Shown: positions 46,209 through 55,789, counted from the stretch's first letter. The stretch is DNA of 64,000 bases from VAZQ01 sp963758945 (GCA_963758945.1 CAVWXY010000018.1:62001-126000), one strand, 5' to 3'. Program-made: numbers and translations. The notes: generated from the sequence alone by a model not told the origin.

Positions 46209-46886
46209 TCAGGCCGGTTCGGGCTCCTCGAGCTGCGAGAACCGCACCGGCAGAATCTCCCGCATCGCCACCTTGCCGCCGCTGTCCTTCTCCACCAGCA
46301 TGAGCTGCTGCGCGTCGGGCAGGCCGGCGGGTATCACCATCCTGCCGCCCGCTCGCAATTGCTGGAGCAGCGGCGCAGGAATGAGATCGGGAGCCGCGGT
46401 CACGATCACCTTGTCGAATGGCGCGTGCTCGGACCAGCCGTGATAGCCGTTGGCGACCTTGACCTCGACGTTGGCGCAGCCTTGCCCCAGAAGCCGCCGC
46501 TTCGCCTGGCGGGCGAGCTCTTCGATGACCTCGATGCTGTACACCCTGCGGGCGAGCCGCGCGAGGATCGCGGCCTGATACCCCAGGCCGGTGCCGATCT
46601 CGAGCACCCTGTCGTCGGGGCCGACCTCGAGCAGATCGGTCATCAAGGCGACGATGAACGGCTGCGAGATGGTCTTGTCGAAACCGATCGGAAGCGGGAT
46701 GTTGGCGTAGGCATAGTCCTGCAATTCTATCGGCACGAACTCGTGCCGCGGCACCGCGGCCATGGCCGCCATCACCCGCTCGTCGAGGGCCGCCTTCCCG
46801 ATCATGCCGCTCGCATGCAAGGTGCCGGCGGAAATTTCCGCGAGCATGTGCCGACGCAGGAGCTCGAAATCTTCTTGCGCAGTCAT
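46209..46886 (-). CDS. pcm: Protein-L-isoaspartate O-methyltransferase
   Basis: A 225-residue repair methyltransferase that methylates L-isoaspartyl residues in aged proteins using SAM. The family motifs are present: VPRHEFVP near residue 45, the substrate loop LPIGFDKTISQPFIVALM (about 65-82), SAM motif I VLEIGTGLGYQAAILA (about 95-110), and VTAAPDLIPAPLLQQLRAGG. Length and motif order are normal. The ribosome site GGGGATGG precedes ATG 46886. Confidence 0.92.
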   Translation of the reverse strand: MTAQEDFELLRRHMLAEISAGTLHASGMIGKAALDERVMAAMAAVPRHEFVPIELQDYAYANIPLPIGFDKTISQPFIVALMTDLLEVGPDDRVLEIGTGLGYQAAILARLARRVYSIEVIEELARQAKRRLLGQGCANVEVKVANGYHGWSEHAPFDKVIVTAAPDLIPAPLLQQLRAGGRMVIPAGLPDAQQLMLVEKDSGGKVAMREILPVRFSQLEEPEPA

Positions 46887-47077
46887 GGCGCCATCCCCAT
46901 GGCCGCTTCAGGGTCGCTCATTGTAGACCGAAGGGCGCCGCTTGTAGACGCTCACGTCGAGCGCAATCGTCACGTCCGACGCACGGCGTCGCGGTGCCCC
47001 TCACCCTGCTCGCTCGCGGGGAGAGGCGGAACCGGTGGCACAAACACGGCGTACGGAGCGTGGCCGCTCGTGCGGCA

Positions 47078-47344
47078 CTATCGGGCGCCCACCGGCGGGA
47101 TCGACGCATTGACGGTTTCTCTGCGCGCGCAGACGATCTTGACGCGCTCGTCGGCGCCCAGTTCCTGGCCGATGGTGGTTTGGGCGAGGTAAGCCTGCCC
47201 GTGCATGAAGCACGACACCGGGTTCCCGAAATCGGCGGGAACGCGCATCACCACCGTCGCATTGGCGCGGGTGCAGTCGTGCAGATCGGGTGCGGCCGCA
47301 GCAGAGCAAACCAGGACCAAGGCCATCAACATCGTCAGCTCCAT
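47078..47344 (-). CDS. Small exported protein, 88 residues
   Basis: The N-terminus (MELTMLMALVLVCSAAAA) is a signal peptide. The mature part has Cys in HDCTRAN, SCFMHGQAYL and VKIVCARR. No family recognised. The ribosome site is weak, so the start is uncertain; a longer frame to 47473 has no export signal at its front. Confidence 0.55.
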   Translation of the reverse strand: MELTMLMALVLVCSAAAAPDLHDCTRANATVVMRVPADFGNPVSCFMHGQAYLAQTTIGQELGADERVKIVCARRETVNASIPPVGAR

Positions 47345-47554
47345 CGCGCGCCGCCGGTCGGATTCTGGCGCGCCGCCCCAACATGCCATGGATGGAACAA
47401 TTGCGATGTGACCGCCGTCACACATCGCGCCGGATGCCGCTGCGTGCGAGCACCAAGCCCGATGTCGGGACATACAGGCGCCGGCGATTGCGCCTCGATC
47501 CCATCGCGACGGGTCTGGGGACGCTCGAGGCGCCGCTGCGGCCGGGACGGCCCG

Positions 47555-48805
47555 TCAGGGGGAGGTGAGCACGGCCGGCTTGCGCTCGGCGTGATGCGAT
47601 CGACGCGGAAGCGAGGTCGGAGCGCTGTCTGCCGAGCTCAATGTCGGCGCTTTCGCCATCGGGCGCTGCGCCTGACGCAGCGGGGCCTTGGCGCTCGGCG
47701 CCCGCGACGACGGCTCGGCCGCGAGCTTCGGCGTCGGGAGCTGGTGCTTTGCCACCGGGAGCAGGCTCGCTCGCACGCGCATCGGGGGGAGATCGGGCCC
47801 CGCACCGGACGCGGCTTTCTTCCTGGGAGTTGCCGGAACGAGCGCTTCGAGTTGCTCGCCGTCCTGCAGCTTGTCGATCCCGTCCACAGCGACGGTGACG
47901 GTGCGCCGGGTCGAAGCCAGCGCGATATTCTCTTCGATCAGCTGGCGCATGCGGGCATCGCGCGCGGCATTCGAGGTTCCGCCGAGCACGACCGCGACGA
48001 TGTGCTTCTCGTCGCGGCGGACCGATGTCACCAGGTTGTATCCGGAGAGCTCGGTATAGCCGGTCTTGATCCCGTCGACGCCGCGCACCTGTTCGAGCAG
48101 GTGATTGTGATTGCGCATCTCGCGCCCACGATAGTTGAAGCTGGGAGTTGCGAAGTAGCGGTAGTAGACGGGGAACCGGTGTTGGATAGCGCGGCCAAGT
48201 AGGGCCTGGTCGCGGGCCGTCGTCAGCTGGTCGTCGGCGGGGAGTCCCGAGGCGTTGACATAGGTCGTGCTCGTCATGCCGAGCATTCGCGCCTTCGCCG
48301 TCATGAGCTGCGCGAATTCGGTTTCGCTGCCGCCGATGGCTTCGGCGACAACCACCGCGGCGTCGTTCGCCGATTTGGTCACCAGCCCCTTGATCGCGTC
48401 CTCGACCTTGATGGTCTGATTGGCCTTGAGCCCGAGCTTGGTCGGGTTCTGCACCGCAGCCCAGGCCGAGACCGGCAGCGGGGCGTCGAACGTGAGCTTG
48501 CCGTTCTCGAGCTGCTCGAACAGCAGATAGAGCGTCATGATCTTGGTCAGCGATGCGGGGCGGCGCGGCTCGTCCGCGTTGACCTCGTGCAGCACCTCGC
48601 CGGTCTTGTCGTCGATCACGATGTCGGCATAGGGCGGCCGATAACTGGGCCCGTGAATCGCACGCGGCTTGGCGTGGCTGCGCGCCGAGCGCGCCTCGGA
48701 CTGATCCCAGCTTCCGCCCGCAATCGCCAGGGCTGCCAGCAGCCCGACCACGCGAATCCAATGCGAAGGCAATCCGTGCGCCGAAGCCATGGCAGGCAAT
48801 CCCAT
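47555..48805 (-). CDS. D-alanyl-D-alanine carboxypeptidase (PBP5/DacF type)
   Basis: A 416-residue low-molecular-weight penicillin-binding protein that trims the terminal D-Ala of peptidoglycan stems. After a signal sequence (VVGLLAALAIAGGSW) the three serine-transferase motifs appear in order: SLTK (PASLTKIMTLY, about 90), SAN (KSANDAAVVV, about 150) and KTG (GIKTGYTEL, about 250). The C-terminal 130 residues after the catalytic domain are Pro/Ala/Arg-rich and disordered, with no SPOR or amphipathic anchor motif visible. The start was placed at ATG 48805; 48790 is an alternative. Confidence 0.9.
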   Translation of the reverse strand: MGLPAMASAHGLPSHWIRVVGLLAALAIAGGSWDQSEARSARSHAKPRAIHGPSYRPPYADIVIDDKTGEVLHEVNADEPRRPASLTKIMTLYLLFEQLENGKLTFDAPLPVSAWAAVQNPTKLGLKANQTIKVEDAIKGLVTKSANDAAVVVAEAIGGSETEFAQLMTAKARMLGMTSTTYVNASGLPADDQLTTARDQALLGRAIQHRFPVYYRYFATPSFNYRGREMRNHNHLLEQVRGVDGIKTGYTELSGYNLVTSVRRDEKHIVAVVLGGTSNAARDARMRQLIEENIALASTRRTVTVAVDGIDKLQDGEQLEALVPATPRKKAASGAGPDLPPMRVRASLLPVAKHQLPTPKLAAEPSSRAPSAKAPLRQAQRPMAKAPTLSSADSAPTSLPRRSHHAERKPAVLTSP

Positions 48806-48987
48806 CCCCTGATGACGACTCGGATGGAATTGAAACCCGAATCCGCCGCCGAGGCTGTAGTCGGCGTGCAACACTTCGCGGAAATCGCGCGCCGGCGTGG
48901 CCTGATCGCATCGCCATGCCGCTTCGGGGCGGCGCCGGGGCTCAGGCGCCCCTACCCGCGGTGGACGCCGCTCGATGGGAATTCGCT

Positions 48988-49220
48988 CTACGCCGCGGAC
49001 GCGAGCTTTTCGTAGGCGCGCCGGACCGCCTCCTCGACGATCGCCTCCGCATCAGCGCTCCAGTGTCCGGACCGGCAGTGGTCGCAGACGCCGAGCGGGA
49101 TCGTCACACTGCAGGAGACATGGCCCCTGTCGGTCCATTGCCGAAACGCGACCGCCGGTCGTTCCAAGCGACGTGGCCGTGTTTGCAGAAATCGCAGTGC
49201 AGCGGGCCGTTGCGCGACAT
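48988..49220 (-). pseudogene. Small cysteine-pair protein with one-base frameshift
   Basis: GGAGAGGAACCC leads into ATG 49220 and MSRNGPLHCDFCKHGHVAWN. At a run of A bases (49144-49146; T on the coding strand) one base seems to be missing; the second frame continues QWTDRGHVSCSVTIPLGVCD, HCRSGHW and a C-terminal helix (AEAIVEEAVRRAYEKL). The repaired 77-residue product has two Cys-x2-Cys pairs and several His, a likely zinc-ribbon-like fold. A homopolymer error is as likely as true decay. Confidence 0.6.
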
Positions 49221-49367
49221 GGGTTCCTCTCCGATGACGGCCCGCGGTCTGCACGAGCGGTGCCGGCGCCCGGTTGGTCGCCGGTCGTGACGCCGAGCGT
49301 TCAAAGACAAGAGCAGAATATGGTTTCGTCGCCCGAAAAAACGGTTTCAATCGTGTTTCGGGCCTCT

Positions 49368-50117
49368 CTAAACCACGCGCTCGCGGGCTACTCCGCGGCA
49401 GTCCATCTCGAATTCGAGCCCGCGCACCGGCGGCCGGGCATAGTGCCAGGTGAGCCCGGAGCGGGCGGCGCCGCGGCGCACGATCTCCTCGGCGAGGAAC
49501 GGGTGGAGGTCCTGCACGGTGTAGACCTGCGTCGCCGTGGTGTCGGCCCAGCCGACGCCGAGCGCGGCTAGCCGGCGCTCCATCTCGCCGAGCACATAAC
49601 GCGCCTTCTCGCGCATGGCATCGGGGCTCACTTCACCGCGCCGGACGGTGCGGTCGCCGTAGCTCGCGCCGCCCTCGCGCGCCTCGGCGCCGCCTGCGAT
49701 CACGAAGCTCGGCGCGCCTTCACCGGCGGCGACGGTGAAGGAGAAGGCGTGGAAGGAGGGCTCCGCCGGGGGGTCGAGCTCGGGACACACATTGCTGCGC
49801 GCGACCGGGTTCACCTTGCCGTCGAACAGGCCCCATTTTTCCAGCGTGACCACGTAGACCTCGTTGAAGGCGCGAAAGCCCTGTTCGGTGAACGGAGCGG
49901 GCGAGCGCAGCTCGCAGGCACAGAAGGACGTCAGCGGGCGACCGGCCGCGCCGATGATGCGCTCGATGCGCGCGAACCCTTCCTCGAGCGGCACCGGCAC
50001 GCGGAAGCGCACGCGCTCGACTGCATGGCCGGGCAGCGCCACGGCGCCGCCGGAATACTGGAACACGCTCGGCAGGAAGCGATAGCCGCCCGCGGCGAAA
50101 TCGACTGCGTCCGCCAT
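49368..50117 (-). CDS. Conserved hypothetical protein, 249 residues
   Basis: A soluble protein with MADAVDFAAGGYRFLPSVFQ at the start (ATG 50117, behind GGGGAGAAGG), FCACELRSPAPFTEQGFRAF, ARSNVCPELDPPAEPSFHAF and ATQVYTVQDLHPFLAEEIVR. The last segment looks like the trimer interface of RidA/YjgF-type deaminases, and the overall pattern fits a duplicated RidA-like fold, as seen in aminomuconate-type deaminases. This assignment is tentative. It stands alone on its strand. Confidence 0.65.
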   Translation of the reverse strand: MADAVDFAAGGYRFLPSVFQYSGGAVALPGHAVERVRFRVPVPLEEGFARIERIIGAAGRPLTSFCACELRSPAPFTEQGFRAFNEVYVVTLEKWGLFDGKVNPVARSNVCPELDPPAEPSFHAFSFTVAAGEGAPSFVIAGGAEAREGGASYGDRTVRRGEVSPDAMREKARYVLGEMERRLAALGVGWADTTATQVYTVQDLHPFLAEEIVRRGAARSGLTWHYARPPVRGLEFEMDCRGVARERVV

Positions 50118-50489
50118 GATGCCTTCTCCCCGATGCGGGTCGATGGTGCGAATATGTTCCTCCGGTCGTCCCGCCTGCACGGGGATGACCGCCAATATGG
50201 ACAGATCAGACCGCTACTGCACGCCGAACCTGAGGCCTCCTCGACCTCGTCAACAGAGATCACGATCGGCCTGCCGCCCCGCGACTGGAAAACGAGGATC
50301 ACCGTCTCGTTGCTTCGCGGCAAGTGTCCCGTAGCGGCGCGTGCCGATCAAGCCCGTAACACGGGCTCGACGTATGGGCGGGAAAGACGGGAACCGGTTT
50401 TCCGATGAGGACATGCGCAACATCCAGGACGAAATCCGCGACGTCGGCCGGCCTTGACGATGCCGCGATGAATTTGCACTGGTGCCGGC
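50118..50489. other. Intergenic stretch without a confident gene
   Basis: About 370 bp between two divergent genes. On the minus strand a short frame (SNETVILVFQSRGGRPIVIS, then VDEVEEAS) looks protein-like for about 35 residues but has no proper start codon or ribosome site, so it may be a gene scrap. Confidence 0.4.
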
Positions 50490-51944
50490 ATGACGAAGCC
50501 CTCCGTGGTGCGGTCCTCGGAACTTCAGCTCGTGCTCGAGCCGCAGCGAAGCGAGCTCGTGCGCGCCTTCGTGCGCGAGGCATCGTTGGCGGAAGGCACG
50601 CCGGTCTCGGTGGCGAGCCAGATCGCCGACGACGCCGCCGAGATCTGGCAGGCGCTATGCACTCCCGGATCGGGGCGCGACCGCGCCCGAATCGTGACGC
50701 TCGCCGTCCGCCGCGAGATCAAGGTGCGCATCCTGCTGCACGGCTATTCCCGGTTCGCCAATATCGCGGCTTCCCTCGCCGGCCTCACTCCGCGTGACGG
50801 CGGCATCTCCTGGCACGAGCGCGGCATCGACGGGTGGGAGGTCGGCATTCACCGCAGCCTGACCGCGGACATTCCGCCGCCCGTGCCGGCCGCCCAAGAA
50901 CCGTCCCAGCAACCGCCCGAGCCGTTGGCGGCGCCGGCGGTGGCAGCAGCGGCCTATGCCATCGACCTGCCCCAGCAGAAGGACGCGGCGGCGATCGCGC
51001 GCTGCTTCCTCGAAGTCTACGGTCATCACTACGTGCACTCGGAAGTGTTCTCGACGCGGCGCTACTGGGAGAAGGTCGAGAGCGGCGAGCTCATTCCGGC
51101 GGTGGCGCGCGACGGCGAGGGCGAGGTCATCGGCCATGTCGCGCTCGAACGCGAGCCGGGCATGCAGGTCGCCGAACGCGGCGAAGCGGTAGTGCGCGCG
51201 GCGCATCGCGGCCACGGCCTGCTCGAGCGCATGACCGAACGGCTGCGGGAGGAAGCGCCCAAGCACGACCTGCACGGCATTTACGCGGAGCCGCTGACCC
51301 TCCATACCTACTCCCAGCGCAACGACGAGCGCGCCGGCATGCCGGTCTGCGCCGTGCTCCTCGGCGCCAATCCCGAGGACTTCCGCCCCAAGGGACTTGC
51401 CTCTCCCACCGCCGGCCAGCGCCAGAGCTACCTGCGCACCTTTCGCTTCGTGGGACCGCCGGCCCCCCGCACGATCCACGCTCCCGCGCCCTACCGCGAC
51501 ATGCTGCTCAAACTTTACGCGAGCCTCGGCGTGTCGGTGGCGGTGGCGGAGCCGGCCGGGCCCGCGGCGGCCGATTCGCGCACCGGCATCAAGGTCAACG
51601 ATCGCGGCTACGGGGTGATCTCCTTCGAGCGCATCGGCCCCAACGCGGCGATCGAGCTCGCCCAGGCGCTGCGCGACGTGCGCGCGCTGGGCGGGAACTC
51701 GGTGCAGCTTTCCGCCCCGATCGGCGATCCCGGGCTGGCCGCGCTGACCGAGGCCGCCCGCGGCCTCGGCTTTTTCTTCTGCGGCCTGGGCCCCGCCTTC
51801 GCCGGCGGCGCCGATACTTTTCTGCTGCAGACGCTGGGCGAGCCGCTCGATACCGGGAAACTGCAGCTTTTCACCGATCTGGCGAAAGAACTGGTGGCGT
51901 TCATCGATCGCGATCGCGCCGCCGTCGTTCGCAGGACACAATAG
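50490..51944 (+). CDS. GNAT-like acetyltransferase with N-terminal regulatory domain
   Basis: A 484-residue cytoplasmic protein of at least three parts. Residues 1-110 resemble an anti-sigma/GHKL-like domain (SELQLVLEPQRSELVRAFVR, ADDAAEIWQALC) but lack a clear G box. After a Pro/Ala/Gln linker (130-150), residues 155-300 look like a GNAT fold (DAAAIARCFLEVYGHHYVH, AVVRAAHRGHGLLERMTERL for acetyl-CoA binding). The C-terminus is a degenerate second unit. Substrate unknown. The next gene, for a large membrane protein, starts about 190 bp downstream. Confidence 0.7.
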   Translation: MTKPSVVRSSELQLVLEPQRSELVRAFVREASLAEGTPVSVASQIADDAAEIWQALCTPGSGRDRARIVTLAVRREIKVRILLHGYSRFANIAASLAGLTPRDGGISWHERGIDGWEVGIHRSLTADIPPPVPAAQEPSQQPPEPLAAPAVAAAAYAIDLPQQKDAAAIARCFLEVYGHHYVHSEVFSTRRYWEKVESGELIPAVARDGEGEVIGHVALEREPGMQVAERGEAVVRAAHRGHGLLERMTERLREEAPKHDLHGIYAEPLTLHTYSQRNDERAGMPVCAVLLGANPEDFRPKGLASPTAGQRQSYLRTFRFVGPPAPRTIHAPAPYRDMLLKLYASLGVSVAVAEPAGPAAADSRTGIKVNDRGYGVISFERIGPNAAIELAQALRDVRALGGNSVQLSAPIGDPGLAALTEAARGLGFFFCGLGPAFAGGADTFLLQTLGEPLDTGKLQLFTDLAKELVAFIDRDRAAVVRRTQ

Positions 51945-52135
51945 CCGGGCGAAGACGGCCGCGACCCGACGGCGCGATGGCGCGAGGCTGCGCGAACTGG
52001 CATGCTGCGATTCGTCTGCCGCGGCGGCAGAGGCGGCCGTGGACCTGCGCCGGTCGACACGATGCGGGGGCATGCTCGTCCCCCGCGCGCCGCGCCGCCC
52101 AGGCCGGCACGAATCTTCCGCCGCCTCTCGGCTCG

Positions 52136-54190
52136 ATGAAACGGCTCCTCAGCGTGTCGCGCGAAATGATTGATGCCGGTCGTTTCCCCGGGTTGAATGC
52201 GGCGAAGCCGACGGCCCCTACGGGGCCGGCGGTGGCGCAGCACCGCCCTGGCGCCCGCCGGTCGGAGGCCATCGCAGGCGCCGGCCAGTTCAGCGCCGGC
52301 CAGATCGCCGCCCTGTTCGCTGTGCTCGCGGCCATCGCCGCGGTTCCGATCCTGCTCTATCCCTGGCCGCCGCTCGGCGACTACATCAATCACCTCGCGC
52401 GCATGCACGTGATCGCCGCCATCGATCACGACCCGGATCTGGCGCTGTTCTACGAGGTGCAATGGCAGGTCATTCCGAACCTGACGATGGACTTGATCGT
52501 TCCGGTCCTGGAGCGGGTGATGAACGTCTACCTCGCCGGGCAGGCGTACACGATCATGACCTTCGTGCTCATCCTGTCCGGCACCCTCGCGCTCAACCGC
52601 CGGCTTTACGGCCGCTGGTCGGTGCTGCCGCTGATCGCCTTCCCGCTGCTGTACAATTCCGTCTTTCTCGTCGGCACGATGAACTATCTGTTCGGCGTCG
52701 GGCTCGCGCTGTGGGCGCTGGCGACGTGGGCGGCGCTGCGCGAGCGCGCGATGGCCCTGCGCCTGACCGTGTCGGCGCTGTTCATGCTGGCACTGTTCTT
52801 CTGCCACCTCTACGCGGTCGGGGTCTATGGGCTCGGCCTGCTCGCATTCGAGCTGCACAGGCTGTGGACGTCGTGGCGGAGCGACCGCTCGTGGTCCAAG
52901 CACGTGGGGGGTCGCAGCGCGCCGGCCCTGCTCGATTTCGTCGCCTGCGGGCTGCCGTTCCTGCCGGTGCTGCCGCTGCTGCTGATGAGCCCGACCTGGA
53001 CGCTGCGGTGGGACTATAACTGGGAGCTGCGCGGCAAGTTCAGCGGTCTCCTCTTCGTCATCGAGGTGTATTGGCGCCCCGCGACCCTGCTGCTGGCGAC
53101 GGTCGTCGGCGTCGCCGCGGCCTTCGCCATGCGTCATCGCGCACTGCGGTTTCATCCGCTGGGATGGGTCCTGCTCGCAGTCGGCGGCGCGACCTATCTG
53201 ATGCTGCCGCGCGTGCTGTTCGACACCTACATGGCGGACCAGCGCCTGCCGATCGCGCTCGCCTTCATGGTGATCGCCTGCGCCCAGCTCGACCTGCGCG
53301 ACGATTTCGTACGGCGCGGCTTCGCCACCGTGCTGGTCGTGCTGCTGGCCATGCGCGCCTTCGAAGTGCAGAGCGTGTGGCGCGAGCTCTCGCGCGGGAC
53401 GGCGTCGTTCAGCGAGTCGGTCCGCCACATCGAGCGCGGTGCCAAAGTGCTGGTCGCCTATGCCGACCCCAACAACGGCGACGACGCGCGCGAGTTCTGG
53501 CTGATGCATGCCGCGTGCCTGGCGATCATCGAGCGCTCGGCGCTGGTCACCACCGCCTTCACCGTGCTCGGCAAGCAGGTCATGCATGTGCGCCCCTATT
53601 ATCGCGACCGCGTCGACACCGAGGACGGCATGCCTCCCTCGGTGCAACAGCTGCTGCAGCCGGTGCGCCAGATCGGCGGCCGGGCGCCGCCCTACTGGTC
53701 GCACTGGAGCCGGGACTACGATTACCTCTATGTCCTGTTCACCGATCCCGATTACGCTAATCCCGATCCCATGCGGCTCGAGCCGATCTATGCCGGCGAC
53801 CGGTTCCTCCTCTACCGCATCAACCGGCCGCATCTGACGCACGCGGCCGATCCGCAGGCCGAGGCGCCGCTCGCCCGCGACCCCGTCGATCGTCCTCCCG
53901 TCGGGCCATTGCGGCCCGAGCAGGCGACGGCCGGAGCCGACGCCACTGCGCACCTGGGTCCGGGGGCCGGGCTGCGCAAAGCAAGACCTGTCTCGACGGC
54001 AGCGCGGCTGCGGACCGTGGCGCAGGGACCCTTCCCGGCGAAGCCGGGGCATGTCCGGCCGGTGCGCCTCGGGCACGCCTCGGTGTCGCCGCATACCCAC
54101 AAGGTCGTACGGGACACGACGCATCCCCGCACGCCGCGGCACCAGGGGGGACACTCCATCGGCGACCGCGGCACGCGCAGGGTAAGCTAA
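52136..54190 (+). CDS. Large polytopic membrane protein, GT-C glycosyltransferase-like
   Basis: A 684-residue protein with about ten transmembrane helices. After an N-terminal cytoplasmic stretch of about 55 residues comes IAALFAVLAAIAAVPILLYP, then a periplasmic loop with LGDYINHLARMHV. The Asp/His in that first loop, the helix pattern (PLLYNSVFLVGTMNYLFGVG, FFCHLYAVGVYGLGLLAFE) and a soluble C-terminal domain (about 470-600) match lipid-linked-sugar GT-C transferases. The last 90 residues are Pro/Arg-rich and low complexity. ATG 52136 has a poor ribosome site. No polysaccharide cluster surrounds it. Confidence 0.7.
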   Translation: MKRLLSVSREMIDAGRFPGLNAAKPTAPTGPAVAQHRPGARRSEAIAGAGQFSAGQIAALFAVLAAIAAVPILLYPWPPLGDYINHLARMHVIAAIDHDPDLALFYEVQWQVIPNLTMDLIVPVLERVMNVYLAGQAYTIMTFVLILSGTLALNRRLYGRWSVLPLIAFPLLYNSVFLVGTMNYLFGVGLALWALATWAALRERAMALRLTVSALFMLALFFCHLYAVGVYGLGLLAFELHRLWTSWRSDRSWSKHVGGRSAPALLDFVACGLPFLPVLPLLLMSPTWTLRWDYNWELRGKFSGLLFVIEVYWRPATLLLATVVGVAAAFAMRHRALRFHPLGWVLLAVGGATYLMLPRVLFDTYMADQRLPIALAFMVIACAQLDLRDDFVRRGFATVLVVLLAMRAFEVQSVWRELSRGTASFSESVRHIERGAKVLVAYADPNNGDDAREFWLMHAACLAIIERSALVTTAFTVLGKQVMHVRPYYRDRVDTEDGMPPSVQQLLQPVRQIGGRAPPYWSHWSRDYDYLYVLFTDPDYANPDPMRLEPIYAGDRFLLYRINRPHLTHAADPQAEAPLARDPVDRPPVGPLRPEQATAGADATAHLGPGAGLRKARPVSTAARLRTVAQGPFPAKPGHVRPVRLGHASVSPHTHKVVRDTTHPRTPRHQGGHSIGDRGTRRVS

Positions 54191-54233
54191 GCGCCGCGGC
54201 GCCCGGCAGCCGCCGGGCCGAACGCCTCATGAG

Positions 54234-54842
54234 TCAGCGTCGGTCGCGCCAGAGCCGCATCAGCGGGCCGTTGCGGCCGTATACCGGATCCGCCGTTGGC
54301 GGCTTCACCCGTACAATCGCGCCAAGAGCGCGGTCGTGCTCGTCTTTCGAGGCGCCGAACTCGTCGTATTTTCCGGACGCCGGATAAGCCCCGACCACGA
54401 GCAAATCCCTGCTCCCGGCAAGCCGCCGGTGGCCGGTCCCCGCCGGCAGGACGGCGACATCGCCGGCCTTGAGCTCGAGCCTGCGCCCCTTGCGGCCGCC
54501 GAATTGCACCCGCGCGTGGCCGCGCGCGATCCCCAGCACCTCATGGGTGCGGGGATGGTAATGCACGAAGTCATAAATCCCGTCGCGCCAGGCATCGCCC
54601 CAGCCGTTGCGCTCGAACAGTTCCTCGAAGATCGCCGCCGGATCGCGCGCATCCGCGAGCTGCACCGGGCTGCGATAGACCACCAGCGGCCAGTACGGAT
54701 TGTTGGGCACCAGACCGTCGTCCTCGAAACGGAAGGCATGGGCTTTTCGTCGCCGCAGCAGACCGTCAAGGTCCCGACCGCACGGCCGGCCCCGGCCGGT
54801 CACCTGCCCGACGGTCCTCTTGATGCTCTCGACGACGGACAT
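54234..54842 (-). CDS. Cupin-domain protein, YjlB-like
   Basis: A 202-residue cupin. Residues 65-160 give the double-stranded beta-helix: DFVHYHPRTHEVLGIARGHA (cupin motif 1, His/His/Glu metal ligands) and LKAGDVAVLPAGTGHRRLAG (motif 2 His). The YjlB group carries an N-terminal helix segment as seen here. AAGGACAGCGCC precedes ATG 54842. A metal-dependent isomerase or dioxygenase role is possible; none is established. Convergent with the membrane protein gene. Confidence 0.85.
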   Translation of the reverse strand: MSVVESIKRTVGQVTGRGRPCGRDLDGLLRRRKAHAFRFEDDGLVPNNPYWPLVVYRSPVQLADARDPAAIFEELFERNGWGDAWRDGIYDFVHYHPRTHEVLGIARGHARVQFGGRKGRRLELKAGDVAVLPAGTGHRRLAGSRDLLVVGAYPASGKYDEFGASKDEHDRALGAIVRVKPPTADPVYGRNGPLMRLWRDRR

Positions 54843-55058
54843 GGCGCTGTCCTTGGTGTCTCGGGACCCACGCGACAACCGCATCGGCCGGGTCGCGGTT
54901 CCGGCCGGAACGCGCATGGGCGGCCAGCAAAGGCAGGTCCGGCGCGGCCGGTGCATCCGCGCAGGGCCGCCGGGCGGTGGCCTCTTGCTTCCTCTCCATG
55001 CGGAATTGAACCGGAAGGACTGCTCGCGCGACTAATATTCCGGGTGCTGGAGGGTGCT

Positions 55059-55148
55059 ATGAGCGAGCGTCGGATTACCCAGTTGGTCGGCCTGATCCTG
55101 GGCGGAATTTTCACCTTTACCCTGGTCTTGAACGCCTTCGCCTTCTGA
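55059..55148 (+). CDS. Tiny single-pass membrane peptide, 29 residues
   Basis: MSERRITQLVGLILGGIFTF followed by TLVLNAFAF. CTGGAGGGTGCT gives a strong ribosome site for ATG 55059. The positive N-terminus (Arg-Arg) and single helix predict an inner-membrane orientation with the N-terminus in the cytoplasm. Such tiny proteins often modulate larger complexes; none is identified here. Confidence 0.55.
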   Translation: MSERRITQLVGLILGGIFTFTLVLNAFAF

Positions 55149-55274
55149 AGGCGCGTCGCGCCGGCCTGATCGACCGGGCCGTCGCCGGTCTCCCCTTTCG
55201 GGCCGCCTGAGCCGGCCCCAACTCCGCTCCCAGTCCCGCGATAAGGCCGCCGTTGCGAGGACCGTGCTCGGGCC

Positions 55275-55556
55275 TCAGGCGACCTCGACGTCCTGCCAAA
55301 AGCCGAAGCGCTCGGCCACCTGCTTCATGGCGGGGCGCGGCGCCTCGTAGGACCACGCGGCGCGCTCGTGGCGTGCGCCATCGATCACCACGTCGTAGAA
55401 CTGGACGCCGTGCGGGCAGGCACGATCCGACGCCGTCTTCGGCGCCTTCTCCAGCCATTGCATGCGCACCGTCGAGCCCGGAAAGTAATGGTAGCCGCCG
55501 CACTCGACGATGTCGTCGCTGTCGGCGACCACATGCCCGTTGAGCATTGCCTTCAT
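55275..55556 (-). CDS. DUF427-family protein
   Basis: A 93-residue protein covering the whole DUF427 fold: MKAMLNGHVVADSDD, GGYHYFPGSTVRMQWLE, CPHGVQFYDVVIDG and AAWSYEAPRPAMKQVAERFG. Family proteins are small beta-rich proteins of unknown chemistry. The start at ATG 55556 follows GTGGAGGATG; an upstream extension is rejected. Confidence 0.85.
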   Translation of the reverse strand: MKAMLNGHVVADSDDIVECGGYHYFPGSTVRMQWLEKAPKTASDRACPHGVQFYDVVIDGARHERAAWSYEAPRPAMKQVAERFGFWQDVEVA

Positions 55557-55789
55557 GTTCACATCCTCCACCGCGAGGTTGCCCGCCCCCGAGCGCGCGG
55601 GAGTATAGCGGAGCCGGACGCCTTGGGGCGAGCCCACTCGGGATTGCTGGCGATCAGCGCGCGCCGCTGCCAATTTATTTTCTGGCTATCATCGCCGGTT
55701 GCATACACACTCGCGCGTCATCGGCCGCATTCGGGGATGGCGATGACGGGGGCAGCCACCGGCTCCGCCCCCTACCGGAGCCGGCCGTG

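Noticed and set aside
50834..52135. N-terminal extension of the GT-C-like protein to 50834
   Set aside because: This part is the GNAT gene read in another frame; the membrane protein needs only the part from 52136.
51608..54154. 848-residue minus-strand frame
   Set aside because: Antisense of the GT-C-like membrane protein; biased Arg/Gln/His composition.
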